From positions 310,001-374,000 of the forward strand of contig NZ_RKHX01000004.1 in NCBI RefSeq assembly GCF_003755175.1: a stretch of 64,000 nt of DNA. The letters run 5' to 3'. The notes beneath the pieces are model-generated. The model searched no databases. It saw nothing but the letters and a program-made list of their open reading frames with translations, and had not been told where the DNA came from. Source of the stretch: Cellulomonas sp. PhB150. GTDB lineage: Bacteria; Actinomycetota; Actinomycetes; Actinomycetales; Cellulomonadaceae. Below are positions 51,351-59,967 of this stretch, in pieces. How positions within the stretch are numbered: position 1 is the stretch's first letter; every line of letters begins with the position of its first letter. Made by a program: the position numbers and the translations under genes.

Positions 51351-53294
51351 CTACTTCGCGGCGGCGCGCAGGAACTGCTCCAGGAGCGGGCCCGCGGTCG
51401 TCGAACCATAGACGCCCTCGTCCACGAAGACCGCGACCGCGAGATCGCCCTGCGTCGCGATCATCCAGACGTGGTTGCGCAGGTCGTCGGTCGGGCCGAA
51501 CTGCGCGGTCCCGGTCTTGGCGGCGACCTCGTCGCCCGGCACGTCCTGCAGGAACGTCGCTCCTCCGTCGGTGACGACCGAGCGCATGAGGCTGTGCAGC
51601 GTGGTCGCCTCGTCGCGCGTCAGGGGCAGGAGCGGACGGGTGGACTCGGTCGGGCTGGGCTCGGCCGACGCGGTGGGGGTGGGTGTGGCCGCGGCCGACT
51701 CGGGGACGACGAGCTGCGGCGTCACCGTCGACCCGTGCGCCACCGACGCCGCCACCGTCGCCATGCCGAGCGGCGAGGCCAGGACGCGCCCCTGGCCGAT
51801 CATCGTCGCGGCGTGGTCGGTGCCGTCGGAGTCGGCCGGGACCGCGCCGAGGAACGACGCGAAGCCGAGCGTCGCACCGGGCACGAGGCCCAGCGAGCCG
51901 GCGGCGTCGATGAGTGCGTCCTGCGAGGCAGTGTCCCGCTGGGAGATGAAGGCCGTGTTGCACGAGTTCGCGAACGCCGTGCGCAGGTCGATCGCCCCCT
52001 GGTGCTGCGCCGGGTAGTCGGGGAAGTTGTTGAACGTCCGGCCGTCGACGACCTCGCTCTTCGCGCACGTCACCGGGCTGTCCGGGGTCAGGCCGGAGCG
52101 CAGGAGCGCGAGGGTGGTGGCGACCTTGAACGTCGAGCCCGGCGCGTACTGGCCGAGCGTCGCCGTCGACATCCCCTTGCCGCCCGGACCGCTGGCTGCC
52201 GCGAGGACCTCGCCCGTGGAGGGCCGGATCGCGACCAGCGCGCTGGCCGGCTCCACCTGGGCGAGCACGTTCTCGGCGGACTGCTGCAGCTCGACGTCGA
52301 GCGTCGTGCGCAGGGGCTTGCCCGGCGTGGCGTCGGTCTTGTACAGCTGCCGCTCGGTCACCCCGTCGGCGCTGACGGCGTTGATCGTCAGGCCCGGGAG
52401 GCCGCGCAGCTGGGCGTCGTACTGCCGCTCGAGGCCGGACAGCCCGGTGAGGTCCCCCGCGGCGATCGCGCCCTTCGAGTTCTCGACGACCTCGGCGGTC
52501 GCCGGGCCCACGGTGCCGAGGATCGGACGGGCGAACGAGCGGGTCGGCGCGAGCGGGAGCGTGTCCCGGATCGGGTCGACGCCGTCGAGCTTGCCGAGTG
52601 CCTTCACGTCGTAGTCCGGGTCGTCCTCGCGCACGACGATCGCCTCGACGAACGCCTTCGGGCCGGCTGCCGCAACCTGCTTCGCGTACGCCGCGGCGTC
52701 CAGGTCGAGCGCCTTCGCGAGCGCGCGCGCCGCCTTGCCCTGGTCGGCCGGGTCGACCCGCGTCTTGTCGACGCCGATCCGCCACACGTCCCGGTCGGTG
52801 ACGATCACCTCGTCGTCCGCGCCGAGCACCTCGGCGCGGGGAGCGCGCACGCGGGCCACGTCGATGGTCTCGTCCGCCGCCAGGTCCGGCGCGAGCAGGT
52901 CCGGGTCCCAGGCGGCCTGCCAGTCGTCGTCGGCCCGCGTGAGGTCCGCGGTGACCTCATAGGTCCAGTCCTCGTCGGAGGAGTCGACGTCCCAGGTGTA
53001 CCCGTAGGTCGCGGTCGCCTTGGCGTCGTCGTCGGGGTCCACCGTGACGGACGCCAGCACCACCTGCGGCTTGCGGTCGCCGAGGGCCTCGAACGCGCTG
53101 CCTCGCTGCGTCGTGGCCTGCGCCGTCGACGACGGCGCCGTGAACGCGACGTCGGAGAAGTCGCCCGTGCCGAGCGCCTGTCCCAGGGTCTTGGCGGCGG
53201 CCTCCGGCCCCGGCGGGTCGCTCGTGCAGGCGGTCAGCCCGACGAGCGACGCGACCACTCCAGCAGTCACCCAGAACCTGCGGGCGGACACCAT
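51351..53294 (-). CDS. Class B penicillin-binding protein with MecA-N-like domain, lipoprotein
   Basis: This 647-aa protein has a lipobox (LTAC) in place of the usual PBP membrane helix. An NTF2-like MecA_N domain spans residues ~30-150, then a PBP dimer domain, and the transpeptidase: Ser387 in SxxK (GSTFK, Lys390), SCN for SxN and AKTGTAQ for KTG. It cross-links peptidoglycan. MecA-type PBPs can have low beta-lactam affinity, but that cannot be judged here. An internal Thr/Pro/Ser insert (SAAATPTPTASAEPSPTES) near residue 545 is unusual. The small lipoprotein gene follows. Confidence 0.9.
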   Translation of the reverse strand: MVSARRFWVTAGVVASLVGLTACTSDPPGPEAAAKTLGQALGTGDFSDVAFTAPSSTAQATTQRGSAFEALGDRKPQVVLASVTVDPDDDAKATATYGYTWDVDSSDEDWTYEVTADLTRADDDWQAAWDPDLLAPDLAADETIDVARVRAPRAEVLGADDEVIVTDRDVWRIGVDKTRVDPADQGKAARALAKALDLDAAAYAKQVAAAGPKAFVEAIVVREDDPDYDVKALGKLDGVDPIRDTLPLAPTRSFARPILGTVGPATAEVVENSKGAIAAGDLTGLSGLERQYDAQLRGLPGLTINAVSADGVTERQLYKTDATPGKPLRTTLDVELQQSAENVLAQVEPASALVAIRPSTGEVLAAASGPGGKGMSTATLGQYAPGSTFKVATTLALLRSGLTPDSPVTCAKSEVVDGRTFNNFPDYPAQHQGAIDLRTAFANSCNTAFISQRDTASQDALIDAAGSLGLVPGATLGFASFLGAVPADSDGTDHAATMIGQGRVLASPLGMATVAASVAHGSTVTPQLVVPESAAATPTPTASAEPSPTESTRPLLPLTRDEATTLHSLMRSVVTDGGATFLQDVPGDEVAAKTGTAQFGPTDDLRNHVWMIATQGDLAVAVFVDEGVYGSTTAGPLLEQFLRAAAK

Positions 53295-53421
53295 CGACTC
53301 TCCCTCGCGTCACGGTCGTGAGGGGTCCGTCAGACGCCCCCACCCGAGAGTGTCGCACCGGGCTCCGACATGCTGGCCGTTGGGCGACCCTTCACGGTTC
53401 CTCCCCAACGCGCGCCGGGCC

Positions 53422-54363
53422 TCAGTCGGCGTCCAGCCAGGTCCGGGCCGGTGGCAGCAGCTCCTCGAGCTCGGGCCACAGGGCGTCGGGGAGCACGGCG
53501 GCCGCGGCCTCGAGCGTCGCGGAGACGCGCGCGGGGCGGCTCATCCCGACGATCGTCGAGGCGACCTGCGGGTCGCGCAACGAGAACTGGAGCGCGGCGG
53601 TGCGCAGGTCCGTGCCGTGCTCGGCGCACACGGCGTGCATCGCGGACACCGCGGCGAGCACCTCCGGCGGCGCCTCGCGGTAGCCGTACGTCGTGGACGA
53701 GCCCGCGGCCGACGCCAGGATGCCGCCGCCGAAGACCGCGGCGTTGAGCACGCCCGTGCCCCGCCGCCGCGCCTCGGCGACGAGCGGGCCCGCGCTGCGG
53801 TCGAGCAGCGTCCAGCGGTTGTGCACGAGCAGCACGTCGAAGACCCCGAGCTCGAGGTACCGCGCGATCTCCTGGACCCGCCCGCCGGCCAGGCCGATCG
53901 CGCCGACAGCGCCGGACTCGCGCAGCCCGACGAGGGTGTCGACGGCCCCGCCGGGCGCCGTGAGATCGGCGAAGTCGTGGCCCTCCGGGTCGTGCAGGTG
54001 GACGAGCGGCAGCACGTCGATGCCGAGCCGCGAGCGGCTCTCGTCGACCGAGGCCCGCACGCGCGCACCCGAGTAGTCGGACCCGACGGGGTCCACCTTG
54101 GTCGCGACGACGACGCCCGGCGGCACCCCGCCCGCGAGAGCGAGCGCCGCCCCGATGCGCCGCTCGCTCTCGCCGTCGGAGTAGCCGTTCGACGTGTCGA
54201 TGAAGCGGATCGGGCTGTCCAGCACGGCGCCGACCGTCGCGACGGCCTCGTCGGCCGGGACGTCACGACCGAAGAGGGCCGGCATGCTGCCGAGCGGACC
54301 ACCGCCGAGGCAGACCGCGGAGACCGTCAGGTCGGTGCCGGGCAAGGGCCGCAGCCAGCTCAT
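53422..54363 (-). CDS. Aldo/keto reductase
   Basis: This 313-aa protein has the AKR barrel pattern FIDTSNGYSDGESERRIG (Asp and Tyr of the tetrad), VVATKVDPVG (Lys) and LVHLHDPEG (His). It resembles D-threo-aldose 1-dehydrogenase-like AKRs (for example fucose/galactose dehydrogenases). I place the start at the ATG at 54363 because GGTGAG lies 6 nt upstream; an ATG 6 nt earlier is the alternative. It follows the SDR gene almost without gap. Confidence 0.87.
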   Translation of the reverse strand: MSWLRPLPGTDLTVSAVCLGGGPLGSMPALFGRDVPADEAVATVGAVLDSPIRFIDTSNGYSDGESERRIGAALALAGGVPPGVVVATKVDPVGSDYSGARVRASVDESRSRLGIDVLPLVHLHDPEGHDFADLTAPGGAVDTLVGLRESGAVGAIGLAGGRVQEIARYLELGVFDVLLVHNRWTLLDRSAGPLVAEARRRGTGVLNAAVFGGGILASAAGSSTTYGYREAPPEVLAAVSAMHAVCAEHGTDLRTAALQFSLRDPQVASTIVGMSRPARVSATLEAAAAVLPDALWPELEELLPPARTWLDAD

Positions 54364-54370
54364 AGGCATC

Positions 54371-55282
54371 TCACCGAGCGTCCGGCAGGCGTGTCCCGGT
54401 CAGCTTCTCGGCCGCGTCCCAGACCCAGGCCGCCGCGCGCTCGTCGCGCATGTGCCGGGACAGGCGCGCCGGGCCGGTGGGGCCGACGAGGCTGAACGTG
54501 CCGCTCGGGCCGTAGTAGGCGCCGCGCTGGGCGTCGGGATCGGCCGCCGCGAAGAGCATCGGCTCGGCGCCCTCGGCCGCCTCCTGCACGGGCACGAAGG
54601 GCAGGTCGAGCAGCGAGCGGGACGGCTTGTCGCGCCCGAGCGACGCGCCCGCCGTCTGCAGGTTGGTGCGCGTGAAACCGGGATGGGCGGCCGCGCTGAG
54701 CAGCGCCCACCCCCGCTCGTCGGCCACCCTGGCCAGGTGCCGTGCGAGGTAGAGGTCGGCGAGCTTGGACTGCCCGTACGCGCGCTGCGGGCTGTACCCC
54801 CGCGTCCACTGCAGGTCGTCGGTGCGGATCCGGCCCCAGTGCGCCGCGATCGAGCTCATCGTCACGACGCGCGGCGCGGGAGCGGCCAGCAGCAGGGGCA
54901 GCAGGCGGTTGGTGAGGGCGAGCGGGCCGAGGAAGTTCGTCCCCAGCTGCAGCTCGAACCCGTCGACCGTCTCGAACCGCTCCGGCGGCGCCATCACGCC
55001 CGCGTTGTTGAGCAGCAGGTCGACGTGCGGCAGGTCGAGCCCCACGACGAACTTCTCGACCGACGCCAGGTCGGCGAGGTCGAGGACCCGGACCTCGGCG
55101 CTCGCCGCGGGGTGCAGGGCACGGACCTCGGCGAGGGCTCGCTCCCCCTTGCCGACGTCGCGCACCGCCAGGATCACGTGCGCCCCGGCGCCCGCGAGCC
55201 GCTTGGCCGCCTCGAGGCCCGTGCCGCTGTTCGCTCCGGTGACGACCGCGGTGCGGCCGTGCTGGTCAGGGACGACGTACAC
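54371..55282 (-). CDS. Short-chain dehydrogenase/reductase
   Basis: This 303-aa classical SDR of the retinol-dehydrogenase/WWOX-like group has TGANSGTG (cofactor), NNAGVM, the catalytic Ser in TMSSIAAHWG and YGQSK. The GTG start at 55282 has GGAGG about 7 nt upstream. It is cotranscribed with the aldo/keto reductase and is divergent from a second AKR. Substrate unknown. Confidence 0.9.
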   Translation of the reverse strand: MYVVPDQHGRTAVVTGANSGTGLEAAKRLAGAGAHVILAVRDVGKGERALAEVRALHPAASAEVRVLDLADLASVEKFVVGLDLPHVDLLLNNAGVMAPPERFETVDGFELQLGTNFLGPLALTNRLLPLLLAAPAPRVVTMSSIAAHWGRIRTDDLQWTRGYSPQRAYGQSKLADLYLARHLARVADERGWALLSAAAHPGFTRTNLQTAGASLGRDKPSRSLLDLPFVPVQEAAEGAEPMLFAAADPDAQRGAYYGPSGTFSLVGPTGPARLSRHMRDERAAAWVWDAAEKLTGTRLPDAR

Positions 55283-55383
55283 GGGCTACCTCCGGGGGAC
55301 GACGAACGGCGAAGGCCGACGCTGCCACGGCCGCGGGCCTCCCACAAATCGCGGAGCGCCCCGGCGCGGGGTCTGATGGAGGC

Positions 55384-56217
55384 ATGTCGACCATCCCTGT
55401 CATCACCCTGAACAACGGCGTCGAGATCCCCCAGCTGGGCTTCGGCGTCTTCCAGATCGAGCCGGACAAGACCGCCGACGCGGTCGTCACCGCGTTCGAC
55501 GCCGGCTACCGGCACATCGACACGGCGCAGATGTACCGCAACGAGGCCGGCGTCGGCGAGGCCATCAAGCGCTCGGGCCTGCCGCGCGACGAGGTCTTCG
55601 TCACGAGCAAGCTCAACAACGACTCGCACGACCCCGAGGTGGCCGCGGCCGCGTTCGACCGGACGCTCGAGGCGCTCGACACCGACCACGTGGACCTGTT
55701 CCTCATCCACTGGCCGCTGCCGACCGTCGGCGACTTCGTCGAGACGTGGCACGCGATGGAGGAGATCTACCGCTCGGGCCGCGCGAAGGCCATCGGCGTC
55801 TCCAACTTCCAGCCGCACCACCTGCGCCGCCTGATCGACGGCTCCACGATCGTCCCGGCCGTCAACCAGATCGAGGTGCACCCCTACCTGACGCAGGCCG
55901 AGGTCCGCGCGTTCGGCACCGAGCACGGCATCGCGACCGAGGCGTGGTCGCCGATCGCCCAGGGCAAGGTGCTCGACGACGCGACCATCGTCCGCATCGC
56001 CGAGGCGCACGACCGCACGCCGGCGCAGGTCACCCTCCGCTGGCACATCCAGCGCGGCGACATCGTCTTCCCCAAGTCGGTCACGAAGAAGCGGATCCGC
56101 GAGAACCTGGCGCTGTTCGACTTCGAGCTCGACGGCGTGGACATGGCGGCCATCGACGGCCTCAACCGCGACGAGCGCACGGGACCGAACCCGGACACGT
56201 TCGACTACGTGCCCTGA
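55384..56217 (+). CDS. Aldo/keto reductase (2,5-diketo-D-gluconate reductase-like)
   Basis: This 277-aa AKR5-type enzyme has the full catalytic tetrad Asp46, Tyr51, Lys76 and His109. The NADPH-binding region near the C-terminus reads FPKSVTKKRIREN. Related enzymes reduce diketogluconate, methylglyoxal and other carbonyls. It diverges from the SDR gene across about 100 nt. The YCII gene follows after 63 nt. Confidence 0.92.
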   Translation: MSTIPVITLNNGVEIPQLGFGVFQIEPDKTADAVVTAFDAGYRHIDTAQMYRNEAGVGEAIKRSGLPRDEVFVTSKLNNDSHDPEVAAAAFDRTLEALDTDHVDLFLIHWPLPTVGDFVETWHAMEEIYRSGRAKAIGVSNFQPHHLRRLIDGSTIVPAVNQIEVHPYLTQAEVRAFGTEHGIATEAWSPIAQGKVLDDATIVRIAEAHDRTPAQVTLRWHIQRGDIVFPKSVTKKRIRENLALFDFELDGVDMAAIDGLNRDERTGPNPDTFDYVP

Positions 56218-56280
56218 GGCTGTCGATCCGGGCACTGCTCGCGCGTCATGTCCATGACCGCAGACACCAGGAGGACCGCC

Positions 56281-56613
56281 ATGGCCAAGTACCTGCTCAA
56301 CGTCGTCGAGCCCGCCGGGCCGCCGCCGGGTGACCTCGATCTCGATCAGATCATGAAGGACGTCGACGCCCTCGACCAGGAGCTGCGCACCGCGAGCCTC
56401 TGGGTCTTCGCGGGTGGCCTCGAGCCGCCCACCGCGGCGAAGACGATCCGGCCGGAGGGCGACGTGCTCGACGGCCCGTTCGTCGAGACCGCCGAGCACG
56501 TGGGCGGCTTCACGATCGTGGACGTGCACGACGAGGCCGAGGCGATCGGGTGGGGCAAGCGGTTCTCCGCGGCCACCGGCCTGCCGGTCGAGGTGCGCGC
56601 GTTCCGGTACTGA
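56281..56613 (+). CDS. YCII-related (DGPF) domain protein
   Basis: This 110-aa protein has the DGPF motif region (VLDGPFVETAEHVGGFTIVDVHDEAEA) of YCII-like ferredoxin-fold proteins, often encoded beside ECF sigma factors. No sigma factor is nearby. AGGAGG lies 7 nt before the ATG at 56281, which rules out the earlier in-frame Met. A strong terminator follows. Confidence 0.9.
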   Translation: MAKYLLNVVEPAGPPPGDLDLDQIMKDVDALDQELRTASLWVFAGGLEPPTAAKTIRPEGDVLDGPFVETAEHVGGFTIVDVHDEAEAIGWGKRFSAATGLPVEVRAFRY

Positions 56614-56630
56614 CGCACGCCTGAACGCAC

Positions 56631-56666
56631 GAGGGGCGGGCCATCACTCCCGATGGCCCGCCCCTC
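56631..56666. terminator. Perfect 15-bp hairpin terminator
   Basis: GAGGGGCGGGCCATC (56631-56645) pairs perfectly with GATGGCCCGCCCCTC (56652-56666) around a 6-nt loop. It separates the YCII gene from the convergent beta-helix gene and can serve both. Confidence 0.88.
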
Positions 56667-56678
56667 GTCACTCCCGCG

Positions 56679-58583
56679 TCAGGGCGCGGGGTACTCCGCC
56701 AGGTAGGCCGTCGTCGACCCGCCCGGTGCCCCCACCGCCGGACCGCCCACGCCGTTGACGACGTGGTCGATCGTCCCAGCGTTGTTGAGCGAGACGATGA
56801 TCATGTTGTGCAGCTTCACGCCGCTGCGCTCCGGGACCTCCAACGCGTTCGTGGCGTGCAACGTCGGATCGACGTTGGTGTAGATGTAGCTGCCCAGGCC
56901 CCACGCCTCGTGCGTCGCCACCTTGTCGCTGACCTTGTAGCCGGCGTAGCCGAGGGTCTTCCCGTGCTGCCAGGCGGCCTGGTTCGGCGCGTCGTACGGC
57001 AGCTCGTTCTGGAAGAAGATCGTCTTGCCCCGCTCGCCGTTCCAGACGACGTTGTACTTCTGGTAGTGCTCGGAGAACAGGCCGGTGGCGAGCACGTCGT
57101 TGCCGTTGACCAGCACGCCGGTCTCCGCGGTGTTGACGTCCCAGCCCACGCCCCCCACGCCGTGGTCGGCGCGCCAGGCCCAGGTGTGGTCGACGATCAC
57201 GTTGTTCGAGTTGACCACCAGCGACTGCGTGGCCTTGCCGACGTGCGCCCCGCCGATCCGGAAGAAGACGTCGCTCAGCGTCGTCGGGTCCTTCGGGTCG
57301 GACAGGTGCTGCTTGCGCAGCAGGCCGTCGATCTTCGACAGCGCCGTGCCGACCTTGAGCAGCGCCGGGGAGTTCTGCGCGCCGGCGTCGAACATGATGC
57401 CGGCGATCTTCACACCCTTGACGTCGAGGGTCTGCAGGCCGACCGAGCCGTTCTCGGGCACGATCGTCGCGAGGCCGAGCCCGAGCACCACCTGGTCGGG
57501 CCGAACCACGGTGATGGGCTTGCTGTTGTGGTAGATCCCGGGGGTCAGCAGCAGGTGCTTGCCCGCCAGGAGGGCCGCGTTGAGGTACTTGACGTTGTCA
57601 CCGGGCTTGGCGACGAAGAACTTGTTCAGCGGGATCGACTTCCCCGCCGTCGAGCCCGACTTCCAGGACGTGCCCGAGGAGTCCTTGATCGCGTCCGGGA
57701 CGAAGACGTTCCACTTGCCCTTCGCGTCGACGTAGAGGAACGGCTTCTCACGCGACAGCGGCGTCGCGGCGAGGGTCGTGTACTTGTTGTCGTCGGTGAA
57801 CGGGCCGCCCGCGGGCGCGCCCTCCACGCCGGAGAACACCTGGTTCCACACGAAGTTGCTCCAGCCCGCGACCGAGCTGTTCCGCGTGAGGAACTGCTGC
57901 TGCGAGCCGCTCACCACGAACGGCAGCGCGGAGTCGGCGATGAAGCCGCCGCTGGCGTACTGCGGTCCGGCGGTGCAGTAGTCCATGAGCGAGAGGTTCG
58001 CGCCCGTGAGCTCGACCCGGCGCATCGGCGCGGCCTGCGAGACGGCCCAGAAGTTGGCCGAGTCGCGGCAGCCGTCGCCGCCCCCGACGAAGTTGATCGA
58101 CAGGTTCGACAGCGACCGCCAGAAGTTGACCAGCGCGATGCAGTTGCTGTCGGCTCCGGGCTCCACCGGCAGGCAGCGGTTGTAGACCTCGATCGCGCCG
58201 TTGATCTTGACGTCGCCGGGGTTGAGGCCGAGGCCCGCGACCTCGGTGTAGTAGCCGACCTGGAACCGCAGCGGGTGCTCGGCCGTGCCGTAGGTGCCGG
58301 GCTTGAACAGCAGCGCGTAGCGGCCGTCGCCCATCTCGGCGTCGACCTGCTTGTCGTGGATCGCGTCGACGGTCGCCTGGATCTGGTCGACCGGCATGCT
58401 CGGGTCGAAGACGATCGTGTTCGGGCCCAGGTCCGGCTCGTTCTTGTTGGTAGCGCTTGCAGGCGACGCGACGGCGGCCGCGACCGTTGCCGCGAGGGCG
58501 AGGGAGAGGACGGCGGCGCCGAGGCGCCGGGCTGACCGAGGGCTGTGCGTCCGCCGGTGCGGGCGGCGCGTGGTGGGCAGCAT
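56679..58583 (-). CDS. Secreted right-handed beta-helix protein, possible glucanase
   Basis: This 634-aa exported protein has a long signal peptide with a basic n-region (RRPHRRTHSPRSARR) ending ASA near residue 45. The remainder is Asn/Gly/Val-rich with repeating short strands (VVNSNNVIVDHTWAW, GVLVNGNDVLATGLF), typical of pectate-lyase-type beta-helices. Related actinobacterial proteins are annotated inconsistently and include GH55-like enzymes; I cannot name a family or catalytic residues. It lies beside lacI and GH30 genes, so a beta-glucan substrate is likely. AAAGG lies 7 nt before the ATG. Confidence 0.75.
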   Translation of the reverse strand: MLPTTRRPHRRTHSPRSARRLGAAVLSLALAATVAAAVASPASATNKNEPDLGPNTIVFDPSMPVDQIQATVDAIHDKQVDAEMGDGRYALLFKPGTYGTAEHPLRFQVGYYTEVAGLGLNPGDVKINGAIEVYNRCLPVEPGADSNCIALVNFWRSLSNLSINFVGGGDGCRDSANFWAVSQAAPMRRVELTGANLSLMDYCTAGPQYASGGFIADSALPFVVSGSQQQFLTRNSSVAGWSNFVWNQVFSGVEGAPAGGPFTDDNKYTTLAATPLSREKPFLYVDAKGKWNVFVPDAIKDSSGTSWKSGSTAGKSIPLNKFFVAKPGDNVKYLNAALLAGKHLLLTPGIYHNSKPITVVRPDQVVLGLGLATIVPENGSVGLQTLDVKGVKIAGIMFDAGAQNSPALLKVGTALSKIDGLLRKQHLSDPKDPTTLSDVFFRIGGAHVGKATQSLVVNSNNVIVDHTWAWRADHGVGGVGWDVNTAETGVLVNGNDVLATGLFSEHYQKYNVVWNGERGKTIFFQNELPYDAPNQAAWQHGKTLGYAGYKVSDKVATHEAWGLGSYIYTNVDPTLHATNALEVPERSGVKLHNMIIVSLNNAGTIDHVVNGVGGPAVGAPGGSTTAYLAEYPAP

Positions 58584-58706
58584 GAATCGACCTTTCTGCA
58601 GGGGAGGTCAATGTCGGGCCTCGTCTCGGTGCGTGCCGACCTGGGATCGAGGCGCCCTCGTTGGCGCCTCGTCGGGTGCAGCACCGGCCGTCACGAGGTA
58701 GGACAA

Positions 58707-58734
58707 AACGTACCGTTCGGGCAGCGGCTGTCAA
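58707..58734 (-). promoter_or_regulatory. Promoter of the beta-helix protein gene
   Basis: On the minus strand TTGACA (58734-58729) and TACGTT (58712-58707) are -35 and -10 boxes with a 16-nt spacer. GGTA and TACC flank the -10 as a short inverted repeat, a possible regulator site. The rest of the 249-nt gap between this gene and lacI shows nothing recognisable. Confidence 0.6.
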
Positions 58735-58832
58735 CCCTTACTGAGTGGAAAGTAGGCGTGGGAACCGGCCGCAACTGGACGCGCTCCCAGTCCTGGTGGA
58801 AGTGGCACCGCTGGCGCCCACCAGCCCCCGGG

Positions 58833-59840
58833 TCAGGCGGGTGGGACCGGGCCGGTCGAGCCGCGCGGCACCAGTTCCGTCGCGAGCTCCACGTGGAGCG
58901 CGTCGAGCTTGTGGCGTTCCAGGAGGCGGACCAGCAGGCTCACCGCGATCCGGCCCATCTCCGCGAGGGGCTGCCGGACCGTCGTGAGCTGCGGTGTGGT
59001 CGCACGGCTCAGCTCGAGGTCGTCGAACCCGGCCACCGAGACGTCGTCGGGCACCCGCAGCCCTCGCGCGGCGGCGGCGCGCAGTGCGCCGACCGCGCTC
59101 TGGTCGTTGAAGCAGACCAGCGCCGTCGGGCGGTCCGGCAGGTCGAGCAGCTCGCCGGCCGCTCGCTCGCCGTCGTCGGAGGTGGCGTGGGTGAACCGGA
59201 CGAGCTCGGGGGGCGGCAGGATCCCGACGTCGACCATCGCCGCGGCGTGCCCCGAGTAGCGGTCGTTGCCCGCGACCCACTCGCGCGGACCCGCGACGAC
59301 GCCGATCCGGCGGTGGCCGAGCCCGAGCAGGTGCTGGGTGACCTGCCGGGCGCCGGCGAAGTGGGCCGCGGAGACGGCCGCGATGTCCCGGGGCGGGGCG
59401 ACGCGCGGGTCGACGACGACGAACGGGAAGCCGCGCCTCCGGAGGGCGACGAGCTCGTCGTCGGCTTCCGGCGGCAGGACGAGCACCGCTCCGGCGACGT
59501 CGCGGGTTGGCAGGGTGGCGAGCGGGTGCGCGGCCTGTGCGGACTCGCCCGCGTCGAGCAGCATGCTCCGGCCGTGCAGGTCGAGGGCCTCCGCGATCGA
59601 CGAGACGATCGGGCCGAAGTAGTCGGACAGCACGTAGGGGCAGCGCACGAAGACCGGCCCGGTCCGGACGCCCGCCGCAGCGCGGGGCGAGGGGGCCGAC
59701 GAGCCTCGCGCGGCCAGAGCGGCCTCGACGCGGGCCCTCGTCGCGGGAGTCACGTTGTCCTGGCCGTTGAGCACCCGGGAGACCGTCGCGATCGACACCC
59801 CGACCTCGGCGGCCACCTCACGCACCGTGGACCGCGCCAT
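58833..59840 (-). CDS. LacI-family transcriptional regulator
   Basis: This 335-aa repressor has the LacI helix-turn-helix and hinge (TVREVAAEVGVSIATVSRVLNGQDNVTPATRARVEAAL) and a periplasmic-binding-protein-like sensor domain (GLGHRRIGVVAGPREW, CFNDQSAVGALRAA, GFDDLELSR). I place the start at 59840 because AGGAGA lies 8 nt upstream; an earlier in-frame ATG would add a Cys-containing tail. It diverges from the GH30 gene and probably represses it and the beta-helix gene until an oligosaccharide inducer appears. Confidence 0.92.
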   Translation of the reverse strand: MARSTVREVAAEVGVSIATVSRVLNGQDNVTPATRARVEAALAARGSSAPSPRAAAGVRTGPVFVRCPYVLSDYFGPIVSSIAEALDLHGRSMLLDAGESAQAAHPLATLPTRDVAGAVLVLPPEADDELVALRRRGFPFVVVDPRVAPPRDIAAVSAAHFAGARQVTQHLLGLGHRRIGVVAGPREWVAGNDRYSGHAAAMVDVGILPPPELVRFTHATSDDGERAAGELLDLPDRPTALVCFNDQSAVGALRAAAARGLRVPDDVSVAGFDDLELSRATTPQLTTVRQPLAEMGRIAVSLLVRLLERHKLDALHVELATELVPRGSTGPVPPA

Positions 59841-59925
59841 CGTTACATCTCCTGTTTCACAGGCTGCAGCGGTTGACAGGCACACAAATCGCGGGTGTTC
59901 TGTCACTTGTCGGGCGATTCGTCCG

Positions 59926-59944
59926 ATGTTTCAGGATGTTACAT
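59926..59944. promoter_or_regulatory. Operator-like palindrome before the GH30 gene
   Basis: ATGTTTCAGGATGTTACAT is an interrupted palindrome (ATGT..CA....TG..ACAT), 24 nt before the GH30 start. The same heptamers, TGTTTCA and GTTACAT, recur in opposite order at 59842-59859 in the lacI leader. TTGACA at 59873-59878 could be the GH30 -35 box. Confidence 0.5.
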
Positions 59945-59967
59945 GACTCGACTCAATGGAGAGTGCG

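Noticed and set aside
58440..58465. CelR-like site TAGCGCTTGC
   Set aside because: It lies inside the signal-peptide coding sequence of the beta-helix gene and matches the operator core only partly.
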